NCBI GenBank assembly: GCA_025618425.1
Contig: CM046842.1
Coordinates: 27,677,668-27,741,667 of the forward strand
DNA from: Heliocidaris tuberculata
Taxonomy: Eukaryota > Echinodermata > Echinoidea > Camarodonta > Echinometridae
Length of the DNA: 64,000 nt
Direction of reading: 5' to 3'
Both the position numbers and the translations under genes were made by a program. Every line of letters starts with the position of its first letter. Position 1 is the first letter of the stretch. The notes under the pieces are model-generated. The model saw nothing but the letters and a program-made list of their open reading frames with translations, searched no databases and had not been told where the DNA came from. Shown one piece after another: positions 36,498-45,727 of the stretch.

Positions 36498-37290
36498 GGG
36501 CACTTATCAGAAGTTGATAGGGTGCTTATCAGAGGTGAAAAGGGGGCACATAATAGATGGTAAAAGGGGCACTTATCGGAAGTAAAGAGGGGCAACCATC
36601 AGATTCGAAAAAGGGAAACCTATCAGAAAGGGAAAATGGGTATTTATTAGAAGAGAAATGGTCACCTAGCAGACGTAAAAATACACTTATCAAATAAAAA
36701 AGGACATTTATTGGAAATATAAGGAGGCAAATATCACGTTTCTTGAATAGGGACATTTATCAGAAGGAGAAAAAAGGCACTTATCATAAAGAAAAAGGGG
36801 CACTTTTAATAGTAAAAAAAGCACTTATCAGAGAGAAAGCAGGAACAGAATTGATAGCAATTGGAATTCCTCCTCGTAATTGATGCTAAATAACGCTAAA
36901 GAATTTTCCCATTTTTTTTGTGTGTATGTGTGTGTGTGTGTGTGTGTTTTGTTTTGTATTGTGGCCAATTGTATCTCAGGTTTTACAACGGTTGATGAGC
37001 CCGTGACCACGAATCCTACACAAACAGAAAAAAATTACCAAAAGAACTCGCTTTTCAAACTAGTCAACACCGGACGGTGTCTGAAGAATCACGTGATCAA
37101 GGTCAAACCTGGCTTGACCACGGTCAGGTGCGGATCAGAGTGCAACAAGTTGGATGAGTGCGTTTCGTTCAATATTGACCGTGGTGTATGTCAGCTGAAC
37201 GACCGTTTGATCGGCAACAGTGACGTCACAGCAGATGACCTTGAACTTATCGAGGGATCGAAATATTATGAGAAAGATGACGTAAATTAA
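25466..37290 (+). CDS. Gene B: secreted SUEL-lectin-like/PAN protein (5 exons, 248 aa)
   Basis: Exons 25466-25547, 28633-28908, 33605-33639, 35279-35321 and 36980-37290 total 747 nt in one continuous frame. Signal peptide (27 aa, core TVILILIFFDFPCLMA); divergent SUEL-like lectin domain with a GGGGGS insertion and 10 Cys, ending TYIYADYEC; two linker exons (IPDDSNFPSTT and VIDRPLTSTQSPKL); PAN/apple-like domain with CVSFNIDRGVCQLN. The last PAN cysteine of gene A (GCKYY) is Ser here (GSKYY), so the bond joining the domain ends is probably absent. All introns have GT-AG ends. The role is presumably extracellular recognition, by family. Introns are 3.1, 4.7, 1.6 and 1.7 kb and transposon-rich. 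Confidence 0.82.
26041..26105 (-). repeat. tRNA-like sequence (Arg-TCT-like), minus strand
   Basis: The reverse complement contains an A-box-like TGGTGTAGTGG, an anticodon-loop-like GTTCTAA with TCT in anticodon position, and a B-box-like GGGTTCGATT. The acceptor end is incomplete. It pairs with the plus-strand copy at 26181; likely a tRNA-derived repeat rather than a working gene. Confidence 0.5.
26181..26248 (+). repeat. tRNA-like sequence (Arg-TCT-like), plus strand
   Basis: TCTAGTGGTTAAGGCATTAG, GTTCTAA and AAGTTCGATTCCCGGCGGAG line up with the minus-strand copy 75 bp away. The 5' acceptor strand (TTCTTG) does not pair with the 3' GGAGAC, so it is not a functional tRNA. Duplicated at about 61278-61345. 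Confidence 0.5.
26630..28080 (-). pseudogene. RTE-type LINE ORF2 remnant
   Basis: Reading minus from ~28080: WEGYIHEIFDDDRGPEHQII, then ILKSEVKQAL, then after many frameshifts the catalytic block MKNLRYADDTVMCAE (about 27390-27340) with YADD intact, LLDAVKVESEE, and a decayed C-terminal GKR..RPR block near 26700. These are typical of RTE-clade reverse transcriptase. Numerous stops make it a dead copy. It lies antisense in gene B intron 1 and is repeated at about 61727-63177. Confidence 0.75.
28633..28908 (+). CDS. Gene B exon 2: divergent SUEL-type lectin domain
   Basis: 276 nt, phase 1/1, acceptor GTTCTCAG and donor GAGT|GTAAGA. Residues: TACSGGGGGSP, LQCDTGTIRMTKGVC, LSDCDDFDPALESQC, WAPHC, NPCVLTGTC, STCSGDYTYIYADYEC. 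The five-glycine run is missing in gene C (three codons shorter), and the GGA repeat coding for it looks like a microsatellite-type expansion. Confidence 0.8.
28909..29569 (+). other. Gene B intron 2, proximal part
   Basis: No exon seen. A TAGTCACAACTGATCGTGAG word at 29488-29507 resembles the terminal repeat starting at 29570. Confidence 0.4.
29570..30858. mobile_element. TIR element interrupted by the TTGGGTAA element
   Basis: The left GGTCACAACCAGTCGTGCAC (29570) is the inverse of the right GCACGACCGGTTGTGACC (30841-30858). Between them the sequence is unusually GC-rich for this window (30545-30840), with further short palindromes. The element at 29669-30544 is nested in it. No transposase. 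Confidence 0.6.
29669..30544. mobile_element. TIR element with many TTGGGTAA/TTACCCAA motifs
   Basis: Ends ACTCTTAAAATTTTGGG and CCCAACTTTTTTAAGAGT are inverted and are flanked by GTAC on both sides (29665-29668 and 30545-30548), a probable 4-bp target duplication. More than a dozen TTGGGTAA, TTGGGCAA or TTACCCAA/TTGCCCAA words occur in both orientations through the element. A short (AGGAT)n run lies near 30110-30150. Non-coding. Confidence 0.75.
31500..31780 (+). pseudogene. LINE ORF2 C-terminal fragment, left of hAT insertion
   Basis: The frame reads HCIHGSAPHYNIGLIKNYIP..RLLRSQNSGSLVIPRL, a typical L2/CR1-like C-terminal region. It is interrupted by a G tract and the hAT-like MITE, and resumes at 32620 with GPSIWNTLPPGIRN. 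Confidence 0.7.
31789..32611. mobile_element. hAT-like MITE with perfect 8-bp target duplication
   Basis: TIRs CAGTGGCGTATCTAGG (left) and CTGTAGATACGCCACTG (right). CTGGGCCG is repeated directly at 31781-31788 and 32612-32619. Eight-bp duplications and CAGTGGCG-type ends are hAT hallmarks. The interior has 'GAGGGAGCAAAGCGA'-type words and the CTTTTGCGTTTTTTGCGCCC block shared with copies at 2075 and 39251. Removing the element re-joins the LINE reading (one copy of GGGCCG), which confirms the insertion. Confidence 0.9.
32620..32912 (+). pseudogene. LINE 3' end with (ATT)n tail
   Basis: GPSIWNTLPPGIRNSSSGEVF continues the LINE from 31500-31780. The 3' UTR block GATTTGGCGCCTTATAAAT leads into an (ATT)n tract of about 80 bp (32831-32912). 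Confidence 0.75.
32913..33604 (+). other. Gene B intron 2, distal part
   Basis: AT-rich. A tail-like ATAAACTGGAACTGAAACTG at 33325-33349 may be the 3' end of another LINE. No exon seen before the 35-nt exon. Confidence 0.4.
33605..33639 (+). CDS. Gene B exon 3: Thr/Ser linker
   Basis: 35 nt after CATCATTGCAG and before GTAAGTG. Completes Cys, then IPDDSNFPSTT. Nearly the same peptide and identical length and phase as gene C exon 3 (LQDDAHDPSTT). Confidence 0.75.
33720..34200. repeat. Dispersed repeat, inverted copy of 4950-5360
   Basis: CTCATGGTTTGGGGTGCGCG (33857) and TATCCCACTCAAGGCCATTC (about 34157) are reverse complements of blocks at 4950-5360. CTCATGGTTTG itself recurs three times at ~70-bp spacing (33755-33870). 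Confidence 0.6.
34201..35278 (+). other. Gene B intron 3, distal part
   Basis: AT-rich intron; no exon, RNA or transposon end recognised. Confidence 0.4.
35279..35321 (+). CDS. Gene B exon 4: second linker exon
   Basis: 43 nt after TTCGGCAG and before GTAAGAAAAG; phase 0 to 1. Encodes VIDRPLTSTQSPKL. Gene C exon 4 (50724-50766) has the same length, splice context and near-identical peptide; gene A lacks it. Confidence 0.75.
35853..36327. mobile_element. Candidate TIR element
   Basis: AAGACAGTGGCGGCGGA on the left and CTCCACTGTCTTAC on the right are inverted over AAGACAGTGG.G. GAGCGAGC-type words inside resemble the hAT-like MITEs of this window. No target duplication found. Confidence 0.4.
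36430..36495. repeat. (TG)n-(TA)n microsatellite
   Basis: (TG)n about 36428-36441, then (TA)n to 36494 with one CATA interruption. Confidence 0.9.
36496..36840 (+). repeat. Degenerate minisatellite, ~26-bp unit GGCACTTATCAGAAGTGAAA
   Basis: About 13 imperfect head-to-tail units of the form GGGCACTTATCAGAAGTRAAAA. It ends ~140 bp before the PAN exon of gene B. It appears to start directly at the TA repeat. Confidence 0.75.
36980..37290 (+). CDS. Gene B exon 5: linker and PAN/apple-like domain
   Basis: Phase-1 acceptor (TGTATCTCAG) with stop TAA at 37288-37290. Threonine-rich start (FTTVDEPVTTNPTQT), then LFKLVNTGRCLKNHV, VRCGSECNKLDECVSFNIDRG, VCQLND and EGSKYYEKDDVN. About 42% of residues match gene A by eye. 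Five PAN cysteines remain; the sixth is Ser. The end is more acidic than in gene A. Confidence 0.8.
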
Positions 37291-37366
37291 GATTTCGACA
37301 AACAAGCTGTAAAAAACATAAATTAAATGTTGTTTTACATTTTATGCCGGTTGATTTCTATGTGTT

Positions 37367-37372
37367 AATAAA
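37367..37372 (+). terminator. Gene B polyadenylation signal AATAAA
   Basis: Perfect AATAAA 77 nt past the stop codon. Confidence 0.55.
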
Positions 37373-38249
37373 GCATCACTTCTGGGTTTAAATAGGTTTT
37401 ATGTTATGCTCGGTATTCGTGGTTTGTTTATTTCAGTATATGATTATATAAGAAAAATGACTAACAACTGAATTTAGAGTAAGATGCTGACCATTCACCA
37501 ACAGTGAATAGTAACATTTTGTAACGAAGAAACGCTCAAATGGGTCACTGAAACATGTTTGAAAATAGATGTTTCCCAAAACTTAATGAAATAATTATTC
37601 TTGTTTATACGTTAGAGGAAAACTGCGATATAATTATTTTAGCCTTTTATACAAGGCTAAAAAATTATAAAGATAGTTCGTGGCAACTTACAATTCTTGG
37701 TTGTTAGTTGTTGGTTAAATTTCTATAAAAAAATGATATGCGCTAGAAAGGTGTAGTATATGTGAATAACATTGTTATTAACCAAGATGTTTAGAACTCA
37801 TTTCTAGTTATGTATATGTTTGCCTATATTTGCCCGACAACCTATTCTTCGTTCCGGACATCCGGGAACTTTCGTCTTGATGGCAGCCGCTGGGTGAAAA
37901 CAATAGCTTGGCAACGCATAGCAACACATTGACTTTGCACGCATTTCGGTTTTGTGGCAATAATGTTTTTTTCTTTTCTTCATCAAAATGCCAAAAATTT
38001 GATGTGCCATAGGTTGTCACAACCACAATATGATGCAGGGATAATCTCTTTCATTTTGTATTTTTCCTGATCGCGTTAAATACCGCGAAAGATGGGGAAA
38101 ATGGGTAAACGCGATCGAAATCGGCAGGAAAAATCCAGATAACAACAAACGCTGGGAACCGACGAAATACGTTCGGACCATTTGTCCGGATTATTTCATA
38201 ATAAGTACATATCTTGCTGATATTTAGCTTCAGTCTTATATATATATAA

Positions 38250-38318
<69 letters not shown>

Positions 38319-39250
38319 AATCCATCTAAAGAGATTTCAAAGACAGAAAATGTGTCATGGGAACCAAAAACAAAAACTCGCTCATGCAGCTGTTCACAGT
38401 ATAGTTACGGCATGGGACTTTGTACGGTGCCACCTACTCAGTTTTGTGAAAGTTTTGTTTATATTTTTTGGAATTCCCTGAATATGACATCAACCACTCC
38501 TACAAGTATGAGGTTATCCTGCCAGGAGTGCATTTCCGATGATGTTCGCTGTGCGAGAGTCGTTCTAAGTGCATAGAACTAAAATGGATTTACTGCATGC
38601 AAATGCTACATGTGGAACCGAAGTCAACTAAGTACGAAACTCAAGCGGGCCGTGTTTTTACCCACTGAGGCGTTACTAGGGTCGTCGTTAAGAAAATGAC
38701 TTCACGCCTGAACGCAGAATATAATTCATAAGCCCATTACATACATCAGTTTAACCCATTTGCATATTATTTTTTTTTTCATGCTCATTTTGCCATATCG
38801 AATATTGATCGAGGGAGACTACTAATGTATGTATGTAATACATATCAAGTGACCGGACCCAGGATTGGGCCCCGGGTGACCCCATGTTTTGTAGTCTTTT
38901 GATTTGATACTTTGTCATCTAATTTCGCTCTTTCTTTCCAATAAGATACGATGTAAACCATTTATGTTCCACATTAGATACTCCTTCATTATTCAAATTA
39001 CAGGAGTATCCGATTCCAAGGATGTAAGCAGAGATGAAGGAGCGAACCCAAGACCTCTTATTGGGAGTCAAAATCCCACAAGAATATACAACTGTGTTGT
39101 CGTGGTATTTTAACTGAAATATTAAAAAACATGTGAATTTACATTGCTTGGGTTTACAAAACTCATTGTATGGGCTTCAATTCCATTTTAGTTTCTTTCT
39201 TTTTTTCATGTTTCACATTTCACATAACACTTGTCAGTTTTGTTTACCAG
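37373..39250 (+). other. Intergenic, B to C, first part
   Basis: No gene recognised. A (TA)n microsatellite lies at about 38237-38312. The ORF at 38352-38576 is Cys-rich but shows no known pattern and has no homologue in the window. Confidence 0.45.
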
Positions 39251-39855
39251 CAGTGGCGTATCTAGGGATTTTGGGGCCCGGGGCAAATAATAAAGTTGCG
39301 CCCCCCCCCCCCCTCCCTCTAGAGCCCAAACCTATCTACGTTATTATACAAGCGAGGGAGCAAAGCGAAAGAGCGGCAAACTTTTTGCATTTTTAACCCT
39401 AAAAAACACAATTTCGTGCGCATTTTACGCAGGAAATTTTGCAACTGACCGCTACAAATGCTGTTTTATGCATTTTATCCTATATTGGAGGCGCAATATT
39501 TAGCAAGAGGCAGATGAAACTTACATGATAGCGAGCAAAGCAACGACAGTTACATGTTTATTTTTGAAATTTTGGACCCTATACTGAGGGCGCGAAATTA
39601 CGAGATCCTGAATGACAATAATTATGCGAGGGAGCAAAGCAACCGCGCTTCAGAAAATTTTCGCATTTTAAACCCTCAAAAACTGTATTTCTAATGTATT
39701 TACCCTGCCGATTGGGGAGGGGGTGCATAATCCTTAAGGATTATGATTTTTCTTCATTTTCTCTTCTCTTTTTTCTCTCTCTCTTTTGCGTTTTTTGTGC
39801 CCCCTCCAAGTGCCGCCCGGGGCGCGTGCCCCCTTGCCCCCTAGATATGCCACTG
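39251..39855. mobile_element. hAT-like MITE, complete ends
   Basis: TIRs CAGTGGCGTATCTAGGG and CCCCTAGATATGCCACTG, with the same interior blocks as the elements at 2075 and 31789. The flanking 8-mers TTTACCAG and TTAACATG agree at only five positions, so the target duplication is decayed. Confidence 0.8.
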
Positions 39856-42108
39856 TTAACATGGAATAGAAAAATAATGACATAAAGGTTTTTGTACATA
39901 GAATAAATCAGATTAATTCGTTTGCTTATAGCTGCTTGTATATAAAGGAGTAAGTTAAACGGGAAATGAGGATAGAATAATAATCATACCCAGTTATTGT
40001 ATAGCGCTATCACATATTTATCAATGTCTCTATGCGCTTCAAAAGAGTTTGGATTATTACCCCGTCTCAGCCTAGCTGCCCTAATGTGGGCACTGAAACT
40101 TCCGGTGAATAAATATGGAGGAGCCTAAAGTCAAAGCACAGCTCGTTAGTTATAGGCTCCAAGTGGTAACATAGGTTAAAGTCTGACAAAGTTGTTGGAA
40201 CAAACAAAGCACATTATACAGCATATAATATAAGTATTATTAAGTTGTACCTCGAATATAAAAGGTTAATAAATATCTAAAGAAGATTATATAATTGCAA
40301 ATCAATAGAGTTTGAGAATAAGATTGATTCCCTGGGTAATAAAACGGAAATATCAAATTTTTTTTGTTTGTTTCTGTGTCCGAATTCCTCCTTGAAGCAG
40401 AAAAAATAGATTTCATCAAGTTTGAAAACAGGGGAACAATGTTATTTGATCAGCCTATGAATATTATAGTTACTCATTACGAAACACTTATTTCAAAGGA
40501 CAGAAATTAGACAAATTATTAACAAGGCAATGATCACTTTTCTGTAATTAGTAAGTATGTGTGTATGTGTGTATGCCTGTGGGTGAGGGGTGAGAGAGAG
40601 GGAGAGGGGGTGGGGTAAATGCACTGACAAATAGCGGGGGAGCTTCAGGAAAAACAGAGAGAAACAGAGTGAAATGGGCAGGGAAATAAAGATGATATAT
40701 TACAGTTTCACGCCTATTTTTGTAGATAGAATAACGCTAAGTCCCAGAGACGAAGTTGGTTAATGTATTTAAGACAATGTATATTACTTTTTATATTCAT
40801 ACAAATGATATAAATGTATAAATGGAAGGCTGGGTTATGGTAATGGTGAACAATAATATGCGTGCTTTCTCATTCCTTTTCTGTCAATTTGGAAGAATAT
40901 CAGGGAAGAAATGTCCTCTGGAGAATTATTGCTATAAAACCACTCTCATAATCGAAATATGACTAAAAGAAAGAGAAAAGGTAAAAATGTTTGGACAAAG
41001 CTTTCATACCAAAAGATTGTGTAGTCCTGTATATTACTGAGTGCAGTGCATGTGCAAGATTGAGTCAATTTCTCATCATTTTGATGAATACCAAACCTCT
41101 GCAGTTTACATACTACACAATAAAACTGTCCATTTATTTTTCTATTTTTTTTTTCAGACAGAGCGTTTCTCTGTCAGTGGAATGGCATGGACATAACTCA
41201 ACTTTATCTTTAAAGCACATAACCTTGCTCTATTTACATTGATAGGTGAGAGAGATAGACACAGACATAAAAAAGGGAGTGGTTGGTGGTGGGGGAAAAA
41301 CAAACACGAGCAGAAAGTGAAGGCGATAGCTAAAAATACAGGGGGAAACTTATGACCAGAGGAACCAAATGCGTTTCAAATTTCTGCCCTCCCCCCCCCC
41401 CCTCAGATTGTGCACTAAAATGTGTTTTCTGCGGTGGATAATTGCATGAAAGTCATACAGGGTGTTGGTAAAAGCCAAGGGGATGCAAGTTAAATTTCTG
41501 AAATTTCATATTTGTTGGATACACCCACAAAGTTTCCACGCGCCCCTCGTCCCCCCCCCCAAAAAAAAAGGGGTGGACGAGAAATTTCCGATAATTGTAG
41601 TTGTTGACTTTATTTGAGAATTATCGGTAATCTGTAAAGGTATTGTACAATGATTCATTCTGTTTCTCAAAGGAAAATACAAATTTCCATAATAAAATGT
41701 TGTTTCAAAATTTATATCACTCTAATGATATTGGAAAACGTTAGTGTAATGAAAAACTGTGAATCGCCAAATCGCAATGTATTCAGGTCAGAAAAGGGAA
41801 CAAAGAGAGCATACATGTATATAGAAATTTACAGACTTGATGTCAAAGAAGTACATATTATTACTTTTGTTATCATTATTATTTTGGCAAATTATAACCT
41901 TGATCAGGAGTAGATACAGGATTTGGTAAGGGGGGGCACAATATTCAGAAAAGTTTCTGACACGATAATAAAATTTACCAGCTTAAAGTTGGAAGGCTTA
42001 GAGCTGAATTAAGGTATGCCATTTGGCTTTCAAAAGAAAGGGGCACATACCGGTACCACCCCCCCCCCCGGGTCTAGTAGTGACTTTGATCATCATTGCG
42101 TACTGCGT
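39856..42108 (+). other. Intergenic, B to C, second part
   Basis: No gene seen. A TATAGCGCTATCAC...ATGCGCTTCAAAAG block at 40005-40050 looks like a repeat fragment. C and A homopolymers at about 41391-41402 and 41551-41569. Confidence 0.4.
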
Positions 42109-42335
42109 TTAAGACCCTCTTCACACTCCCTGTTAGACCGCTCCAAGTTAGACCGCTCTAGAGGAACGGTTCTTGAAGAACGGTTTGATTGCTTTCACAC
42201 TCCGCGCATTTTTTATGTCTCAAATCGCTCAACGAGTCAAAGTGGTCTTGTTGCTATGGCAGCTCAGGTCAGCGGGTCAATCATTTCGCGCGGAATTCAA
42301 ACTGTATACTGCCTTGTTTTTCTTTGTTTTTATCA

Positions 42336-43862
42336 TTCTTTTCAATTCAATTCAAATTAACATTTATTTTCTTCCACTGATTTTGCAACATTCAACATTT
42401 GTTCAAATAGTACAATTTACATGCATATAAAGTAATATCAGTACAATCAAGAACAAGTTACATAGGGAAGAAGGCGCAGTCCCAATAAGCCAGATGCTTG
42501 TAGCGGGTACGCCTGAATACACAATACAATATAATTAAATACAGGAAAAGAGAAAAGGGACAGACAGGGAGAGAGAGAGTCGAGGATAGGGAACTTGGAG
42601 TAAAGGGAAAGGAAGAGGACTGCAAAATAGTAATAATCATCATAATGGAGTTGTATGGCATGCATGGATAATACAGTGGCAAGATATACGGTGAGAGTAA
42701 AACATCGAAATATTCACAGGCATTCTTACAAAAAAGATACTGGAAACAGGTTAGAATGATAGTAATCGAGCATAATACATAAATAAACAAGCAGGGCATC
42801 ATGAACTATAATCCCTTATTACATACTTTTTTAGCTTCCATGAGAAGCTTAACAGAGAATTTCTCATGGATGTAGGTAAATCGTTCCAAAGCTTAGGGGC
42901 CGGTGAAACGGATATTATGTTGAAAAATAAGTTTACGGTGTTTGGGAATATAGATTTCGGTTGATCTGGTACCATACTTATGAATATCTGAAACACGTTG
43001 GAAAAGGCCACAGAACTGGGAAGGTAATTGAGAGTTTAGACATTTATATAACAAGGTACACTGTTGAAGTTTATTTATATCTAGAATGCGAAGCAATTTA
43101 AGAGATTTATATAAAGGATCGCTACTGGAGCGTGGATGAGAACCTGATATGATACGTAAAATCGTGTTTTGCAGTGTACATAGCTTCTTAACATCAGTTC
43201 GATATGTATTTGCCCATACTACGTTACAATAAGATAGATACGGGAGAATTAAGGTGCAGTATAAAGTACGCAATATCTTTTGGGGTAGAAACATACTTAG
43301 GCGGTAAATAACACCAATGTTTTTAGCTATTTTGTTTTCAAGTTCATTTATATGATTTTTCCATGTTAATTTACTGTCTATAAAAACACCAAGAAATTTA
43401 GTAGATTCAACTCTAGGTAAGACGCGATTATTTAGCATGATTTGTAAAGTCTGGAGGCTTTGGAGAGTTGCAGAATATCATGTAGTTACATTTCTTGTAG
43501 TTGATTGTTAACTTATTAGCAGCAAACCAATCGCAAACTTTCAATAAATCAGTGTTTACAGTTTTACATAGAACATCAAGATTTTTATGAGAATATAGTA
43601 AATTTGTATCATCAGCGTAAAGGATAAAAGATAGAAGATTGGATGATCGGTGAATGTCATTTACAAACATAATAAAAAAGAAGGGGGTCTAACAGAGAGC
43701 CCTGTGGAACACCGCATGTAATTTCTTTAAAGTCTGACTGAGAAGAATTATAACGGGTACACTGATGGCGATTGCGAAGATAGCCATGAAAAAGATCGTG
43801 TGCAGTCCCACGAATGCCATAATAATTAAGTTTAGATGGTAAAATATTGTGATTAATAGTGA
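42336..43862 (-). pseudogene. LINE, 5'-truncated, minus strand (jockey superfamily)
   Basis: Minus-strand reading: LNYYGIRGTAHD, GVPQGSLLDPLL (a Gly-to-Asp change), frameshift, then LSFILYADDTNLLYSHKNLD with YADD (ORF 43670-43428), KFLGVFIDSKLTWKNHI and LPYLSYCNVVWANTY (ORF 43438-42893), and a terminal PKLWNDLPTSMRN block. The 3' tail is a short TTGAATTGAA repeat at about 42336-42355. The 5' end stops exactly where the 60-bp minisatellite starts. Confidence 0.8.
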
Positions 43863-44695
43863 CATTTTCTCTTTCTATCTTTCCTTGTTTTCTTTTGTTT
43901 TTCTTTGTTTTTATCGTTCTCTTTCTGTCTTTCTTTGTTTTCTTTTGTTTTTCTTTGTTTTTATCATTCTATCATTTTATATTTCCATCTTTCCTTGTTT
44001 TCTTTTGTTTTTCTTTGTTTTTATCATTATATCATTTTATCTTTCTATCTCTCCTTGTTTTCTTTTGTTTTTCTTTTTTTTTTATCGTTCTTTCATTTTA
44101 TCTTTCTATCTTTCCTTGTTTTCTTTTGTTTTCCTTTGTCTTTATCATTCTGCCATTTTATCTTTCTGTCGGCTTTTTCTTTAGATTTCTTATGTTTTTC
44201 TTTGTTTTTATCATTCTATCATTTTATCTTTCTATCTTTCCTTGTTTTCTTTGTTTTTCTTTGTTTTTCATTCTATCATTTTATCTCTCTATCTTTCCTT
44301 GTTTTATTTTGTTTTTCTTTGTTTTTATCATTCTATTATTTTTTCTTTCTATCTTTCCTTGTTTTCTTATGTTTTTCTTTGTTTTCATTCTGTCGTCTTT
44401 TTTTTCTTTAGATTTCTTATATCTTTCTTTGTTTTTATCATTCTATCATTTTATCTTTCTATTTTTCCTTGCTTTTCTTTGTTTTTATCTTTCTATCTTT
44501 CCTTGTTTTCTTTTTTTTTTATCATTCTATCATTTTTTCTTTCTATCTTTCCTTGTTTTCTTTTGTTTTTCTTTGTTTTTATCATTCTATCATTTTATCT
44601 TTCTATCTTTCCTTGTTTTCTTTTGTTTTTCTTTGTTTTTATCATTTTATCCATTCCTCTTTCTATCTTTTTTTTATGTTTCTTTCTTTTCATCA
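43863..44695 (+). repeat. 60-bp pyrimidine-rich minisatellite (~14 units)
   Basis: The unit is roughly CTTTCTATCTTTCCTTGTTT, then TCTTTTGTTTTTCTTTGTTT, then TTATCATTCTATCATTTTAT. Because 60 is a multiple of three, three long ORFs (up to 304 codons of F/L/S) stay open by chance. These are not genes. Confidence 0.95.
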
Positions 44696-44727
44696 TCCTA
44701 TCACGCAGCGATGGCCTGCACTTATAG

Positions 44728-44965
44728 GAAAGGTTCCATGACATTTGCTCCTGCTACAATTGCTCCGGTCTAACTTTGCCATGTTAATCCTAAACCTAAA
44801 CCTAACCCTAACCCTAACCCTAACCCTAACCCTAACCCTAATCCTAATCTTCACATTGTCCTTAACAAAAAACCAAATCATGAACTTGACCTTAACCTTT
44901 GACCTTTCGAGATATGGACTGAGGAGCAAATGTCGCAGGAGCATATGTCGTGTCACCATAGGAAA
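44728..44965. mobile_element. Small TIR element enclosing telomere-like repeats
   Basis: GACATTTGCTCCTGCTAC...TTGCTCC (about 44741-44767) is the inverse of GGAGCAAATGTCGCAGGAGC ATATGTC (about 44922-44948). TATAGGAAA and CATAGGAAA lie just outside. Between the arms is the (CCCTAA)n tract. No ORF. Confidence 0.65.
44786..44848 (+). repeat. Interstitial telomere-like (CCCTAA)n
   Basis: About 40 nt of perfect CCCTAA repeat (44801-44840), flanked by degenerate CCTAAA and TCCTAA units. TTAGGG is the telomere repeat in sea urchins and other deuterostomes. Confidence 0.95.
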
Positions 44966-45124
44966 ATAAAGGAAAATCACACGAGATTTCCCGCGCAACA
45001 CACTCACTCACTTCCGGTCGAAGTACGCTTTAGGATCGCTTTCGCTTTCACACTGCACGTTAGAGCGGTCTAACTAAGAACCGTACCTCAAGACCACCTC
45101 CCGAGGTGGTCTTCTGGAGCGCTC

Positions 45125-45727
45125 CAGAAGAACGCTTCCTGGACCACTTTAGCATTCACACTCACCTCAGAACCGCTCCTGAGGAACGGGTCTTAGTTAG
45201 ACCGCTCTAACGAAATCAGTGTGAAAGGGGTCTAAGGCTCTCGGTTCTAGGCTTGATAATGTCTCTCAGATTTTCAGCACTGTTGAAGTTATTTATCGGT
45301 TTTTAATCATACCCTTATCATACCCCAGAAGAACGCTTCCTGGACCACTTTAGCATTCACACTCACCTCAGAACCGCTCCTGAGGAACGGGTCTTAGTTA
45401 GACCGCTCTAACGAAATCAGTGTGAAAGGGGTCTAAGGCTCACGGTTCTAGGCTTGATAATGTCTCTCAGATTTTCAGCACTGTTGAAGTTATTTATCGG
45501 TGTTTAATCATACCCTTATCATACCCCAGAAGAACGCTTCCTGGACCACTTTAGCATTCACACTCACCTCAGAACCGCTCCTGAGGAACGGGTCTTAGTT
45601 AGACCGCTCTAACGAAATCAGTGTGAAAGGGGTCTAAGGCTCACGGTTCTAGGCTTGATAATGTCTCTCAGATTTTCAGCACTGTTGAAGTTATTTATCG
45701 GTTTTTAATCATACCCTTATTTTAAGA
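45125..45727 (+). repeat. 201-bp tandem repeat, units 1-3
   Basis: CAGAAGAACGCTTCCTGG recurs at 45125, 45326 and 45527, a period of 201 bp with only scattered differences. Each unit includes the right terminal region of the TIR element (GTGTGAAAGGGGTCTAAGG). Confidence 0.95.

Larger units (their letters stand above)
42109..45234. mobile_element. Candidate TIR element carrying a LINE, a minisatellite and a telomere-like MITE
   Basis: Left end TTAAGACCCTCTTCACACTC against right end AGTGTGAAAGGGGTCTAAGG (inverse: CCTTAGACCCCTTTCACACT). TTAGACCGCTCTA-type words occur near both ends (42131-42165, 45060-45075 and 45195-45210). The interior contains later insertions listed separately. Perfect hairpins AGACCACCTCCCGAGGTGGTCT (about 45091) and TCTGGAGCGCTCCAGA lie near the right end. 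Confidence 0.5.

Noticed and set aside
38352..38576. Cys-containing ORF of 74 codons between genes B and C
   Set aside because: Its cysteine spacing fits neither the lectin nor PAN pattern and there are no matching splice sites.
43849..44773. Long ORFs (up to 304 codons) rich in Phe/Leu/Ser, looking like membrane proteins
   Set aside because: They arise from a 60-bp tandem repeat whose period is a multiple of three; all three frames are open and the composition is purely that of the repeat.
44786..44848. CCCTAA tract as a chromosome end
   Set aside because: Only ~7 perfect units, flanked by ordinary sequence on both sides and by inverted repeats of a small element.
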